A DNA stretch of 64,000 nucleotides, from assembly GCA_027422505.1 (NCBI GenBank), contig JAPQWV010000331.1:248001-312000 (forward strand). The letters are read 5' to 3'. The notes below the pieces were generated by a model. It did no database searches. It saw only the letters and a program-made list of their open reading frames with translations, and was not told the origin of the DNA. The DNA comes from Craterostigma plantagineum. Lineage: Eukaryota; Streptophyta; Magnoliopsida; Lamiales; Linderniaceae. Numbering within the stretch: the first letter of the stretch is position 1; each line of letters begins with the position of its first letter. Positions 1 to 11,055 of the stretch are shown here, piece after piece. The position numbers were made by a program, and so were the translations under genes.

Positions 1-3000
1 TGAGATCATCGACATAGAGGGCGACGATGATCATTTCACCTCCTTCTCTTCTGACGTGTAACGCACGGACATTGCTCGAATTTGTTCCTTTTGAAGTACC
101 CATCGATCCGAGTGTTCCAAGCTCGCGGCGCTTGCTTCAGCCCGTAAAGCGCTTTCTTTAATTTTAACACTTTGCCTTCTTTTCCTGGTTTCGTATATCC
201 CGGGGGCTGCTCCACGTAGACTTCCTCCTCAAGCTCGCCGTTTAGAAAAGCGGACTTTACGTCCATTTGATAGATTGGCCAACTAAGTTGTGCAGCTTGG
301 GCAATGAGCAGGCGAATTGTTTCCATTCTTGCAACAGAAGCAAAGACTTCATCGTAGTCGATTCCTGCTCGTTGTTTGTAGCCCTTCGCCACTAATCTTG
401 CCTTGTAACGTTCAATTTTTCCTTGAGCGTTGATTTTCTTCTTATAAACCCATTTTACTCTTATGGGTTTATGCCCGTTTGGCAACTCCACAAGTTTCCA
501 TGTGTCGTTCTTTTCGATCGCCTTTATTTCCTCGTCCATCGCCATTTTCCATCTCTTGTCTCTTATGGCTTCTTCGAAACTAATTTGTTCCGAGTCGGCC
601 AATAAGCAGACTAGGTGAACTTGTTCGGTTGATCTGTACTGGTCTTGCATGCTTCGCATCTTCGGCTGTCTTGGTTCATCCTCCTCGTCATTTTCTTGAG
701 ACGAAATCGGAACAGGTATTGGTGCAACGATCATTGGTTCTTCAGGCGTTGTATTTTCTTCAACGTTCCAGCCCCACGAGCTTTCTTCGTCTACCTGGAC
801 ATCGCGACTTACTATCACCTTTTTATTTTCAGGGTCATAGAGCCGGTACGCCTTTGTCTTCTCATCATACCCAATAAACACGAGCTTTTTGCTTTTATCG
901 TCGAGCTTGGTTCTTCTTTGATCGGGCACATGTGCATACGCCACGCTTCCAAATATTTTGAAGTGCGCCACCGTCGGTTTTCGGCCGGTCCATGCTTCCT
1001 GTGGTGTTCGATTCTCGAGGCTGTGATGTGGACATCGATTCTGAATATATATAGCACATCGTACCGCTTCGGCCCAGAATTCCTTTGGCATGTCCTTGCT
1101 TTTTAACATTGATCGAACCATATCAAGAATGGTTCGGTTCTTCCTTTTAGCTACGCCGTTCTGTTGTGGTGAATAAGGTGTGGTGAGGAACCTCCTGACG
1201 CCTTGTTCTTCGCAAAAATTAACGAAAGCACCTGACATGTATTCGCCACCTCTGTCTGATCGGAGCGCCTTGACGTTTGAGCTTGTCGCCTTTTCGACCA
1301 TAGTCTTGAATTTTTTAAACGTCTCGAACGCTTCTGATTTTTCCTTTAGAAAATACACCCACGTCTTTCTTGAGTAGTTGTCGATGAAGGTGATGAAGTA
1401 TCTCTTTCCACCGAATGATTCTGGTGTGATCGGCCCGCATATGTCTGTATGTATGAGCTCGAGTGGTTTGCGCGCTCGATATTCTGCCTGCTTCTGGAAC
1501 GTCGTCCTCGTATGTTTCCCGATTACGCAGCTTTCGCAAAGCTTCTTTTCGCCTTCTATCACCGGTATTCCGCGGACCATGCCTCTTTTGGAGAGCTCCT
1601 TTAGGCCACCATAGTGCAAATGTCCGAAGCGCATATGCCACAAGTGGTATTTGTCCTCTACGTCAACTTGCAAGCATCGCTCTTGAATCGCCTTCAGGTT
1701 GAGCTTGAACATTCTGTTCCTTTCCATCTCGACCCGAGCGATCATTCTTCCGTCTTTGTTTCTTAGTTGCAACGAGCGGTCCTTCATGAACACCGAACAT
1801 CCTTTTTCAAGCAACTGCCCCATACTTAAGATGTTCGTCTTTAAGTCGGGTACGAAGTAGACGTCCTCGACCGATCCTTGTCTGCCGTCGTTTTGAGAGA
1901 AGCATATTTTCCCTCGGCCTTTGACTTCAATTTTCGATGCGTCTCCAAAGGACACGTGGCCGTCATCGATCTTCTTCAAATCAGTGAAAAGATGTTTATG
2001 CCCGCTCATATGATTGCTGGCACCAGTGTCAAGATACCACACCATATCATTGCCTGGACTCGTATCCTCGAGCGCCATCAAAAGAACGCCTTCGTCTTTT
2101 GGATCCTCTTGTGCGACTAGATTCGCATTTTCTTCCACCTTTTTGTCGGCCCAACAGTCTTTTGCGAAGTGCCCGAACTTGCCGCAATTGTAGCACTCAA
2201 CGCTCGGTCGATTTGAGCGACCGCCTCGTCATCGTGCTCGGCCTCGTCCTCTCCAATTTTGGTTGCTCGTTTGTCCTTCTTTTTCGTGATTGTAACCTCG
2301 TCCTCGGCCTGAATTTTGGCCGAAACCTCGTCCTCGTTAACCTCGTCCTCGACCTCGGCCGTGATGCGTATATAGCGCCTTGTCATCTTTCAACGATAAC
2401 TTCGTCTGCAGAGCCTCGTCCAGCGATTCTTGCTTCTTCTTTTTCTTCCGTTTCTCATGAGCTTCGAGCGAACCGGAGAGTTCGCCGACCGTCATTTCTT
2501 CGAGATTTTTGGATTCTTCAATAGCGCATACCACGTTCTCGTACTCGTCCGTCAGAGAGCGAAGAATTTTCTCGACGACCCGGGCTTCCGTTAGAGCCTC
2601 GCCGTTTCTCTTCAACTGATTCGAGATGGTTTGTACTCTCGTTATATAATCGGATACGCCTTCGCCGTTCTTCATTCTTGTCATTTCGAATTCGCCACGA
2701 AGCGTTTGCAGCCGTACTTGTTTTACTCGGTCGGTGCCTTTGTACGCTGTCTCCAGTTTGTTCCATGCTTCTTTAGAATTTTTCGCGCCTGCTATCTTTT
2801 CGAGGCCGGGATCGTCTAACGCTTGGTGGATGAGGTTGAGCGCTGTATCGTCGAGTCTGTGAGATTCTTCTGACGCCTTACTTTTAGCCTCGTCGTCCGT
2901 TTTTTCGGTTCGGTGTACCCTTTTTCTACGATATTCCATACGCCTCGCGATCCGAGCAGTACCTTCATTCGAATAACCCAACTATCATAGTTGAATTTTG

Positions 3001-3034
3001 TGAGGCGCGGGACGGGCATGACTTCGAATGACAT
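1..3034 (-). pseudogene. copia gag-pol polyprotein, broken
   Basis: The gag start codon is at 3034-3032, directly after the primer-binding site. The gag part (UBN2-like) shifts frame near 2895. It then runs to an RGRG-rich stretch and a CX2CX4HX4C zinc knuckle (about 2150-2190). In the frame of the zinc knuckle there is a TAA near 2337 and a TGA near 2220; the TGA stands in an Arg-rich run and looks like a CGA-to-TGA change. Downstream, the 36-2138 frame shows the protease motif DTGASNHM, the integrase HHCC region, and integrase D residues in HTDICGP and LRSDRGGEY. The position of the third catalytic Glu reads NGVAKRKN, so it is Lys. The reverse transcriptase then follows. A small deletion near 70 shifts the frame just before YVDD. 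Copia elements normally encode this as a single open frame. Confidence 0.9.
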
Positions 3035-3046
3035 GGCTCTGATACT
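3035..3046 (-). other. primer-binding site (initiator tRNA-Met type)
   Basis: The minus strand reads AGTATCAGAGCC, next to the LTR end and 1 base from the gag ATG at 3034. Copia elements use the 3' end of initiator Met-tRNA to prime minus-strand DNA. Confidence 0.7.
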
Positions 3047-3050
3047 AATT

Positions 3051-3463
3051 TGTTGTTTTATTTGTGTATATAGTGCAAGGATTGATTTTACGTGAGCAAG
3101 TGACTTAGCTGTATTTTTGAGGAGATAATATTTTTGTGGGTGAGATGAGGAACCAAGCTTTTCTTTCTCTCTGTAATACTCGCATGCAAGCTTCACACGT
3201 ACAGCTTATTTTTCTTTGGTTTCTCTTTCCTCTCCCTCACACTAATACATTGTTAACTCACTCATATATATAGATGCATGCATGTATATATAATATATTA
3301 TAATCTATACAATAAATCTAACCATCCCATGCGTGATCACCTTTAGGACTTTTCTTTTGTTTTTACCTTGTATTATGTCAAGATTCTTATCTTCACATAG
3401 CTCTAGGTAGATTATTTTCTATGTTAGCTGCTTTTGTTGATTCTTGTATTGAGCTTATCAACA
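3051..3463 (-). repeat. probable 5' LTR of the first copia element
   Basis: The segment starts TGTTG and ends CAACA on the plus strand, which gives the inverted TG...CA ends of an LTR. It abuts a sequence whose complement reads AGTATCAGAGCC, an initiator-tRNA-Met primer site with one change from the usual TGGTATCAGAGC. The inner edge is firm. The outer edge at 3463 is inferred only from the inverted ends, because the partner LTR is not in the window. Confidence 0.5.
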
Positions 3464-3650
3464 GTTCGACCCTTCAGCTCGTTTAATCGAATGAAGCTCA
3501 CAAATTCAAATAAGAAGGTTCTTTCGTAACCTTTCAAAGATGAAATGACTGACCATTGATGTACAGAAGTCAAGATGACGTATGTAATAAAACAATTGAT
3601 GATGTTCCTTGTACATGTAATAAAGGAAGCAGACGACCCATTCAACCTCT

Positions 3651-3940
3651 CAACATAAATATGAAAAACAAATATATATAGACATATTATATCTTTCCAT
3701 ATCCATGTTGACATACCATCGTCAAAAATATATATGACTTGTGGTTTAGATTGTAATCTTCTGAATTTACGTGCAAACTGTTAGCTACCTAGTAAGAACT
3801 AAGGAAGCTTCTGAACATTAAAGAATCAATTCCCAGCACGCCTACGTATGGGAAGATGGCTGGAAAAGAACACGCCTTGACGACGAGAAAGACTTTGAGT
3901 TTATACCTTGCACTATTCCAAACTGTTAGTATATCATGAA
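3651..3940 (+). pseudogene. truncated duplicate of the EGF-like gene's promoter and exon 2
   Basis: 3651-3850 matches 7675-7877 (upstream region of the EGF-like gene), and 3851-3940 matches 8288-8377 (second half of exon 2 and its splice donor). Between them, the 410 bp corresponding to 7878-8287 are missing. The join is at GTATG, which occurs at both ends of the missing segment in the intact copy. The fragment has no start codon in frame and no signal peptide, so it should not make the protein. Confidence 0.85.
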
Positions 3941-4020
3941 AAATTTTGAATCGGAATAAAAATCATAGATCCAAACAGTAGGAACACGATCTCTTTGTGC
4001 TTAACGATACAAGTGCTTGA

Positions 4021-4474
4021 TGTTGCGAAATGGACAGCGTAACGAAATTGGAAATGACTGTGAGAATAAATGGAACACGGGAATTACGTGGAAAACCCCT
4101 TTTTAACTTGGGGTAAAAAAAACCACGGGCGAGGTAGAAATTTATTACTGGGGTAAAAACAGGGGTTACAACCTCTCAATCTATAAAGGAGAAAACACTC
4201 ACTATCTCTCTTTATAGTCGGAGTAAATACCGAACAAACCCTCAATTTTTCCTACCCTCGATTTCTTTCTTTTCTCTCATTTTTTTTTCTCTTTGTTTTG
4301 GTGTGTTTTTAGCTCAATGCCTCGTAGCCTATTTATAGGCAAAGGCATACACTAATACATATATAATAATAATATTAATATAATATTATATATGTTAATT
4401 TCTTGGGCGGTGGTCTTGGGCAGTGTCCCATTCCTTGGAGTAGGTGAGCACATGGTTTACCAAACCATCTGACA
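4021..4474 (-). repeat. 3' LTR of the second copia element
   Basis: It starts TGTTGCG and ends TGACA on the plus strand. It differs from the other LTR by roughly ten substitutions or small indels, for example a 7-8 bp indel near 4155 and a poly-T change near 4280. The two copies are therefore close and the insertion is fairly recent. Confidence 0.95.
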
Positions 4475-4545
4475 ATCTCCCACTTGAAGATTTGATTGAA
4501 GCACAATCAGATTTTCACACCATTCTCCTAACTTACCTTTCCATG

Positions 4546-6814
4546 TTACTTCGATTCTGTCAATCCACAGGCTGAACGACACCATATAAACTTGTCCACA
4601 TGAATTGCTTTGGTCATGTAGTCTGCCAGATTATCCGCAGTATCATTTTCGACTTGCTCCTCATCGCTATCTTCCAGGAAGATAACATCTCTGCTGATAA
4701 TCACTTTGTGGTCAGGCAGATCCCACAAGCGATACCCCTTTACTCCTTCAGCGTACCCCAAGAACAAACATTTCCTGGACTTTGGATCCAACTTTGTCGT
4801 TTCTTGGTTGTGATACATCGCGTACGTTGAACTTCCAAATATATGGAGGTTTGAATAGTCTGCAGGTGCACCAGTCCACATTTCCATCGGTGTCCGCATC
4901 TCTATAGCAGTAGATGGGGCCCGATTCACCACATAACAGGCAGTACAGACCGCTTCCGCCCATAATTTCTTTTCCAGGCCCGCAGTTCTCAACATAGCCC
5001 TTGTTCTTTCCAACGGGGTCCTATTCAACCGCTCTGCCACTCCATTCTGTTGTGGAGTGTACGCCGTGGTGAACTGTCTTCTGATGCCCGCACCTTTGCA
5101 GAATTCAGTGAATTCTTTGCCAGTATATTCCCCTCCATTATCTGACCGGAGACACTTGATTTTTCTGCCGGTTTCAAGTTCAACTCGCGCCTTGTATGTT
5201 TTGAAGATAGGAAACACTTCGTCCTTCTTCTTGATTGGATACACCCAGCATCTCCTGGAGTAGTCGTCTATGAATGATACGAAGTAGTTGGCTCCTCCCA
5301 GGGATGAAACCGGTGCTTGCCATACGTCAGAGTGGATCAATTCTAGAATTTCTTTGCTTCTAGAATTTGAAGTGGAGAACTTCAGGCGATGCTGCTTGCT
5401 CACAATACAATGCTCACAGATTGGTAGCGTCACCGTCGTGAGACCAGGAAGTAGATTCTTTTGCGCAAGAATTTTCATGCCTTGTTCAGACATATGACCA
5501 AGTTTCTTGTGCCGAGTCATTGTAGACTTTTCATTTGAACTTGTCGTAGCAACAGATGCTTGCCCTTCTTGCAGAGTCTCTCCCTTCAGCTTGTATAGAT
5601 TTGCAGCTATCTTTTCGCCCTTCATCACCACCAGTGCTCCTTTGGAGACCTTCATGATTTATTCTCCAATTCAATTTTGAAACCAAGATCATCCAGTTGC
5701 CCCACGGACAACAGATTTTTCTTCAAGCCCTCCACATGTCGGACAGCATGGATGGTACGCACAGTGCCATCGTACATCTTTATTTGAATCGTACCGACCC
5801 CGACAATCTTCAGTGCTTGGTCATTGCAGCTGTAGACATACCCTCCAAAAGTTGGCTCGTATTGATGAAACCATTCTTTTTGAGAGGTCATGTGGAAAGT
5901 AGCTGCTGAGTCCATGAGCCACACGTCGTTGAATCTTCCATTTTCAGCGATAGTGGTTGCGGCTTCACACACCAAGGCAATTCCATCGTCGGTAGTGTTG
6001 GCGGCGTTTCCTTGGGCATTGGGATTTTTATTTAGAGCCCGACAATCTTTCTGCAGATGACCTTTCTTGCCACAGTGGTAACATTTTATAACCTTCTTAT
6101 TTTTGGTAACAAGGCTTTGCCGTTTTTGACTCCCACTTGGACCAGACTCTCCGGGTCTTGGCCGTTTTCGATTCATGTTTGGACCACGTGCTCCTGATCT
6201 TGCCCTCGTTACTGCCAATGCTTCCGCCTGTTGGGACGTTATCAACTTGTCTTCTTTGTTATTGCGCCGACTTTCTTCTTCGAGAACCGCAGCTGCAATA
6301 TTGTCGAAGATAAGTTTCCCCGCAGCTTGGTTGTTGCTCAGATTGATGACGAGTTGATGATAGGAGTCTGGCAGGCTTTGCAGTAGAAGCTCAGCACGTT
6401 CACTTGGCTCTATTTTGTAGTCCAAGTCTTTAAGTGAGAGAATAGAGTATTCAACTTGGTGATGTGCTCGGTCATTGAAGAAGATTCTTCCATTCGTAGA
6501 TGATATAATTTTCCTTTCAGAAAAATTCGGCTGTGGAGTGACTTGACTTGATACAGCTTCTCTAGATGATCCCAGATTTCTTTCGCACTAGCTTTCTCTT
6601 CAACGCTTGATAATATGTCATCTGCTAATGCTAGATGAATATTGGCGATGGCCCTCCCGTCCATCTTCCTCCAGTTTGCATCACTTGTAATAGTTGTTGG
6701 TCTGCCAGTGATCGCCTCCAGACAATTTTCTTTGAGTAAAATTGCCTTTATCCTCATTTTCCACAGTGAGTAGTTTTTCCCGTTGAATTTCTCAATTTCA
6801 TTTTTAGCTGCCAT
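4546..6814 (-). pseudogene. copia gag-protease-integrase, frameshifted, fused to a pol tail
   Basis: Three overlapping frames together make up the coding region. Gag starts at 6814 (MAAKNEIEKFNGKNYSLWKM). A frameshift near 6424 moves to the 5652-6425 frame, which has the zinc knuckle CYHCGKKGHLQKDC and the protease motif DSAATFHMT. A one-base overlap (ATGA at 5652-5655) then moves to the 4546-5655 frame. That frame holds the integrase with HX3H/CX2C, IHSDVW, LRSDNGGEY and an intact NGVAERLNRT catalytic Glu. After the integrase the frame jumps directly to NLADYMTKAIHVDKFIW, which is normally the end of RNase H. About 500 residues of reverse transcriptase and RNase H are thus deleted in frame. 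Confidence 0.9.
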
Positions 6815-7130
6815 TTTTTCCCACGTCGCTATCGTCGGAGAAATTCAACAGTCCAGCCAAATAGTACTGATCAGATAATTTGCAGAAAGGGTAGAGACCA
6901 GCTTTCAAGACAAAATTACCCTTCTAAGTAAATTCCCAGATGAGATCTGGTGGGGTCACTATGTGTCCCGCTTGGCACCAGCCACCTAGACAGAACTTAC
7001 TTACACAGTCTATTACCACGACTTGCCAAAAAACTCTTCCGTAACGATAAACCTTTTCGATATCCTTTCTGATGTGGAAGATCAGACAAAGCTGCAACCA
7101 CAGAGCATAATTGGAATATCAATCAGGGCT

Positions 7131-7143
7131 GGCTCTGATACCA
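7131..7143 (-). other. primer-binding site of the second copia element
   Basis: The minus strand reads TGGTATCAGAGCC, the standard initiator-tRNA-Met primer site, two bases from the 5' LTR. Confidence 0.9.
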
Positions 7144-7145
7144 CT

Positions 7146-7596
7146 TGTTGCGAAATGGACAGCGTAACAAAATTGGAAATGACTGTGAGAATAAATGGAA
7201 CACGGGAATTTACGTGGAAAACCCCTTTTTAACTTGGGGTAAAAAAACCACGGGCGAGGTAGAAATTTATTACTGGGTACAGGGGTTACAACCTCTCAAT
7301 CTATAAAGGAGAAAACATTCACTATCTCTCTTTATAGTCGGAGTAAATACCGAACAAACCCTCAATTTTTCCTACCCTCTATTTCTTTCTTTTCTCTCTA
7401 TTTTTTGTTTCTCTTTGTTTTGGTGTGTTTTTAGCTCAATGCCTCGTAGCCTATTTATAGGCAAAGGCATACACTAATACATATATAATAATAATATTAA
7501 TATAATATTATATATGTTAATTTCTTGGGCGGTGGTCTTGGGCAGTGTCCCATTCCTTGGAGTAGGTGAGCACATGGTTTACCAAACCATCTGACA
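7146..7596 (-). repeat. 5' LTR of the second copia element
   Basis: This is the partner of the LTR at 4021-4474 and lies next to the primer-binding site. A TATTTATAGG box (near 7450) and a T-rich stretch lie inside it; on the minus strand the region includes the element's own promoter. Confidence 0.95.
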
Positions 7597-7889
7597 CTTG
7601 AAGCAAAACTCGTAAACACAAGAGTAAAACGCAAGATCTTTAGACCATTAGAAAACGCAGCGAGAATCTGCTAGTTAACATAAATATGAACACACATAAA
7701 TATATATGCACATATTATATCTTTCCATATCCATGTTGACATACCATCAGCAAAAATATAAATAACTTGTGTTTTAGGTTGTAATCTTTTGAATTTTCGT
7801 TCAAAACTGTTAGTTACCTAGTCAGAACTAAGGAAGCTTCTGCACTTGAGAACCAAATCCCAGCACGCCAACGTATGACTTTCCTCTCA

Positions 7890-7938
<49 letters not shown>

Positions 7939-7991
7939 GTATATATGTGCATTTAATACACATTCTTAATCACCTTGAGCAGTGCATAAAA
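7597..7991 (+). promoter_or_regulatory. upstream region of the EGF-like gene, with (CT)n microsatellite
   Basis: No gene is visible here. A perfect CT dinucleotide tract occupies about 7892-7936, just before the start codon at 7992, and may lie in the 5' untranslated leader. The upstream part (7675-7877) is the segment duplicated at 3651-3850. Confidence 0.5.
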
Positions 7992-8984
7992 ATGGCTGCT
8001 AATAGTGATTTCATAGCAACTTTGCTGCTGCTCTTGTTACTAGCTGCAAAAGGAGACAGTACTAATGATAGTGTTCCTTCAGTTCTATCACCATTCCTTG
8101 GTACTTACATACATATAATACTCTGACATATATCTGTATATATATGATACGATATAAATTTATTACAAAAATATATGATGTGAATTGATCTTCATTATTA
8201 CATAGATGACTTCTGCAAAGAAGTTGAGTGTGGAAAGGGAAGCTGCGAAGCAGCCATAGGTAAGCCTTTCAACTTCAAATGCGTATGCGAAGATGGCTGG
8301 AAAAGAACACGCCTCGACGACGAGCAAGACTTTGAATTTCTACCTTGCACTATTCCAAATTGTTAGTATATCAATCACTGAAATTATAATTTTTACTATT
8401 ATAATTTTGTTTGTTTGGCGTAATTAATTAAAATTTGTTCGGCGCAGGTTCGCTCGACTATTCTTGCATGCCCGCAGCACCACCGGCGCCGCCTGTTCCA
8501 CACAACTTATCTTTCTTCGATCGTAATTTTTTATACCTTCTTTATAAATTTCATCATCTTTATTTTTTATTTTCTTTAAATTATGAATCTTGATAATATA
8601 ATTGGTAATAAGAAATTGGATGATGATCAGCTTGCTATTGGATCTACTGTGGACAAGGAAGTTGCGTGAAGAATAGAACGTATACACATACATGCCAGTG
8701 CAATTCGGGATACTCTAATCTTCTCAATATATCTGCTTTCCCATGCTACAGTGATTGTAATTATACATATATATATATTATTACATCATAATCTTGATTA
8801 TTTATCTGATCTGTAATAACTTATTTAAGTATTAATCGCACACTTTCTTGGTAATAATTAGGTGCTATTGGGTCTGAGTCTTGTGGAAGGCTTGGGATTA
8901 GGGTCTCAAGTTCAACTGCAAATCCTTCTCCAAGCGACGATAGCAAAAGCAAAGGTGAGACGAAAATATATCAATTGGAGATAA

Positions 8985-9025
<41 letters not shown>

Positions 9026-9165
9026 TAAAAATCGAAGTACTTCTGTGATCATTTCATTTTGATTAAAACCTTTATGCAGCTATGACATACACTCGACGAA
9101 AGGGCTTCAATTGGACTGCAATCTTGTTCCTGTCTCATGCTGCTATATTTTTTCTTGGATTATAG
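7992..9165 (+). CDS. secreted Cys-rich EGF-like protein (notch-like, plant type)
   Basis: Six exons: 7992-8100, 8206-8361, 8448-8522, 8631-8756, 8862-8954 and 9080-9165, giving 214 residues. The start [21 protein letters not shown] is a clear signal peptide. Two Cys modules follow: FCKEVECGKGSCEAA...FKCVCEDGWKR...PCTIPNC and CYWIYCGQGSCVKN...HTCQCNSGYSN...FPCYSDC. Each has the CGxGxC and CxC spacing of EGF-like repeats. A Pro/Ala stretch links them. The C-terminus is hydrophobic (TAILFLSHAAIFFLGL) after a Ser-rich region, which suits a GPI-anchor signal. Plant proteins of this shape are annotated as neurogenic-locus-notch-like; their role is not known. Donors that split the final Cys codon of a module recur (exons 2 and 4). 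The gene has a broken partial duplicate at 3651-3940. Confidence 0.75.
8986..9022 (+). repeat. (TA)n microsatellite in the last intron of the EGF-like gene
   Basis: A perfect TA dinucleotide run lies within intron 5. Confidence 0.95.
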
Positions 9166-9677
9166 AATATATCATTTCGTGTAATATACATAATATATGT
9201 CTTTTTTTGTATATGTGTACACACGTGTGATTTCGTTTTGATTGGTTGCTTCGTTGATCGATTGATACATGTATGTAATGTATTTTTTAGTATACGAGAG
9301 ATATATCATACGACTTTACTAATAATATAACTCGAGTTCAAATAAAGACAACGTCTTAATACGTTATACCTTAAAATAATACTAAATCGGTCCCACTTAT
9401 TTCTTGATCGGGCATCCCACATAATTCTTCCCATTTCCATTTTTTTGTAAAAAATTATTCCAATAATTAAACTAGTTACATCATTTATATTAAAAGACTT
9501 CTTAATTTGCGTGCCCACTAATAAATTTTCTCTCTTCATACCTTAAAAGTGTACTATATTATTAATGTAGTTTCTTAATATCCGTGCCCACTAATCGTTG
9601 GGAAGAATTAAATGAGACAGGGGAAGTATAACAAAGAACAAGAACTCAAAACAAAGAAGAATTTAAGGACGTAAAAT
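9166..9677. other. intergenic, no gene seen
   Basis: AT-rich DNA between the EGF-like gene's 3' end and the LEA gene's 3' end. I see no coding region, RNA gene or repeat in it. Confidence 0.6.
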
Positions 9678-9773
9678 TTATTTGCTTCGATTATTGTCGT
9701 CGTCGTTGTCGTTGTTTTTGTTTTGGGAGTGCGATTGGTTAAGTCGCGCGGCGGCCGCGATCGAGGCGGCGAC

Positions 9774-11055
9774 TCATCCAGGCCGAGTGCATAGATTGGG
9801 GTCGTTCCTCAGCTCAGCTCCGATCACTCCCTCTGCGTCCCGACGCATCACGGGCTTGTCAGACGGGAGCTTCGAACTCGCGTCCTGTAATACAAAAAAT
9901 AATAAATTACAATAAATACGAAAATTTTTAGTTAAATATATATAAATGGTATAATTGTAATTTTCGGGGAGTCATTGCGCGGGCGAAGAATTTAGGTGGA
10001 CTGACATAACTAGTAAGACGTTATGCGACATAATTCTAGATTTTGTCCCTGGATTTTTAATTTTGAAACTTACTGTTCGCGCATAATATCACTTCCTAAA
10101 TTCGTCGAAATCCAACACTGGAACTTGGGGCAAAATCAGGACTGCGACATGTGATGTCCATAAATTGCTTAATTCTTTGAAAGTTATCGTCCGTATAGTG
10201 TCACCCCCTAAATTTGTCGAAACCCTAGATTATACGCTGGAACCCTAGAATTTGGTGCAGAATCAAAGGGTTCTGGCGTATAATGTCCATAAATTACTGA
10301 ATTTCAGTAATGCACGTATAACTTCACTCCCTGAATTCTCTTTAATGCACATAATTTTTTTTTACCAAGAGGACGTCTCTGAGTTTGGTCTTGTCCTCGT
10401 CCCGTTGTATCTTGGCATTTCGAGTGGCGGCCGACTGGGCGGCGGCGGCCACTCCGCCCGGGATGATGTTCGTCCGTCCGGTGGCCCTAACCTCAGCAGC
10501 CTGAATAGCCGCAGCGTCACTGTAGTCCACCGGCTTGTGGCCCGCGGTTAGGGCTGCCGCCTCGAGGGCTTCTCCGATGGTTATCTCCCCGGCCCGAGTG
10601 CGCTCCAACTATATTGATTCAAACACAAAAAGAAAGAACAAAAAAAAAGACGTTTAATAAAAACAGGGACAATTTTTTTAAAGTTTTGTGGCCCCGTTCT
10701 TATAGCATAGGGAGACCCGACGTTGATATTAATAAAACGAAATTTTAATATTTACTATAAACTTTCTTTGTGTCTACTCTTATAAGTTATGGGATATCGG
10801 GCCATAAAAAAATGCCCCAAAATTCACACAATGCGAGCCCAGAAATTTTGTGGCCATTTGCAACGGGCCAGGACGCACATGCCCAAATATGACACTGAAT
10901 AATGAAAAACAAAAGCTCCGTAAATAGTCGGTTCTTCTTACACGAGGGGAACCTTTCTGCTCGGAAGAAGATATACGAATCTCAGCTTGGGCGATTTGGC
11001 CGGCGACGTCGACGTGCTGGAGGGATTCGCTTCGTAAGGGTTGATCTTGGCTCAT
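9774..11055 (-). CDS. short D-34 type LEA (seed maturation protein, SMP domain), possibly a pseudogene
   Basis: Three exons on the minus strand, all in phase 0: 10942-11055, 10366-10608 and 9774-9884, giving 155 residues. Exon 2 is a clear SMP module (ITIGEALEAAALTAGHKPVD, then IIPGGVAAAAQSAATRN and DEDKTKLRDVL). Exon 3 is the start of another (MRRDAEGVIGAELRNDPNL, then TRPG). LEA D-34 proteins are hydrophilic, accumulate in drying seeds and are usually around 250 residues with a long first exon; here exon 1 keeps only MSQDQP and a short tail. The last exon stops at TGA (9776-9774) where the family has PGGVAAS. The next codons still read VAASIAAAARLNQ, so a single Gly-to-stop change has trimmed the tail. 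Splice sites look normal (GTAAGA, GTAAAA donors). Confidence 0.65.
10045..10340. repeat. degenerate tandem repeat, about 110-130 bp unit, in the LEA intron
   Basis: The word GTCCATAAATT recurs at 10155 and 10285, and a diverged GTCCCTGGATT stands at 10045. Each is followed by related blocks (CACTCCTAAATT-like, TCGAAACCC-like, GGAACC-like). At least two and a partial copy are present. Confidence 0.6.

Larger units (their letters stand above)
1..3463 (-). mobile_element. Ty1/copia LTR retrotransposon, decayed, cut by the window edge
   Basis: Read on the minus strand, the element runs from an upstream LTR (3051-3463) through a primer-binding site (3035-3046) into gag, zinc knuckle, protease, integrase and reverse transcriptase. 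It leaves the window inside the reverse transcriptase: the YVDD catalytic motif lies at about 5-20. Its other LTR and target-site duplication are outside the window. The domain order gag-PR-IN-RT identifies copia rather than gypsy. Nonsense codons, frameshifts and a lost integrase catalytic residue show that it is not functional. The insertion lies next to the duplicated gene fragment at 3651-3940. Confidence 0.9.
4021..7596 (-). mobile_element. Ty1/copia element with both LTRs, reverse transcriptase deleted
   Basis: Two near-identical LTRs (4021-4474 and 7146-7596) flank an internal region read on the minus strand. The 5-bp sequence CTTGA occurs on both sides (4016-4020 and 7597-7601), a typical copia target-site duplication. 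A primer site (7131-7143) and a purine-rich tract (about 4475-4486) sit where they should. The internal region holds gag, protease and integrase but no reverse transcriptase, so the element is non-autonomous. It landed upstream of the EGF-like gene, between that gene and its broken duplicate. Confidence 0.95.

Noticed and set aside
423..1702. Several plus-strand open frames across the first copia element
   Set aside because: They are antisense to a clear gag-pol reading on the minus strand.
2117..2386. 89-codon acidic open frame in the copia gag region
   Set aside because: It is the RGRG-rich and zinc-knuckle region read in the wrong frame. The real frame shows [14 protein letters not shown] with two stops.
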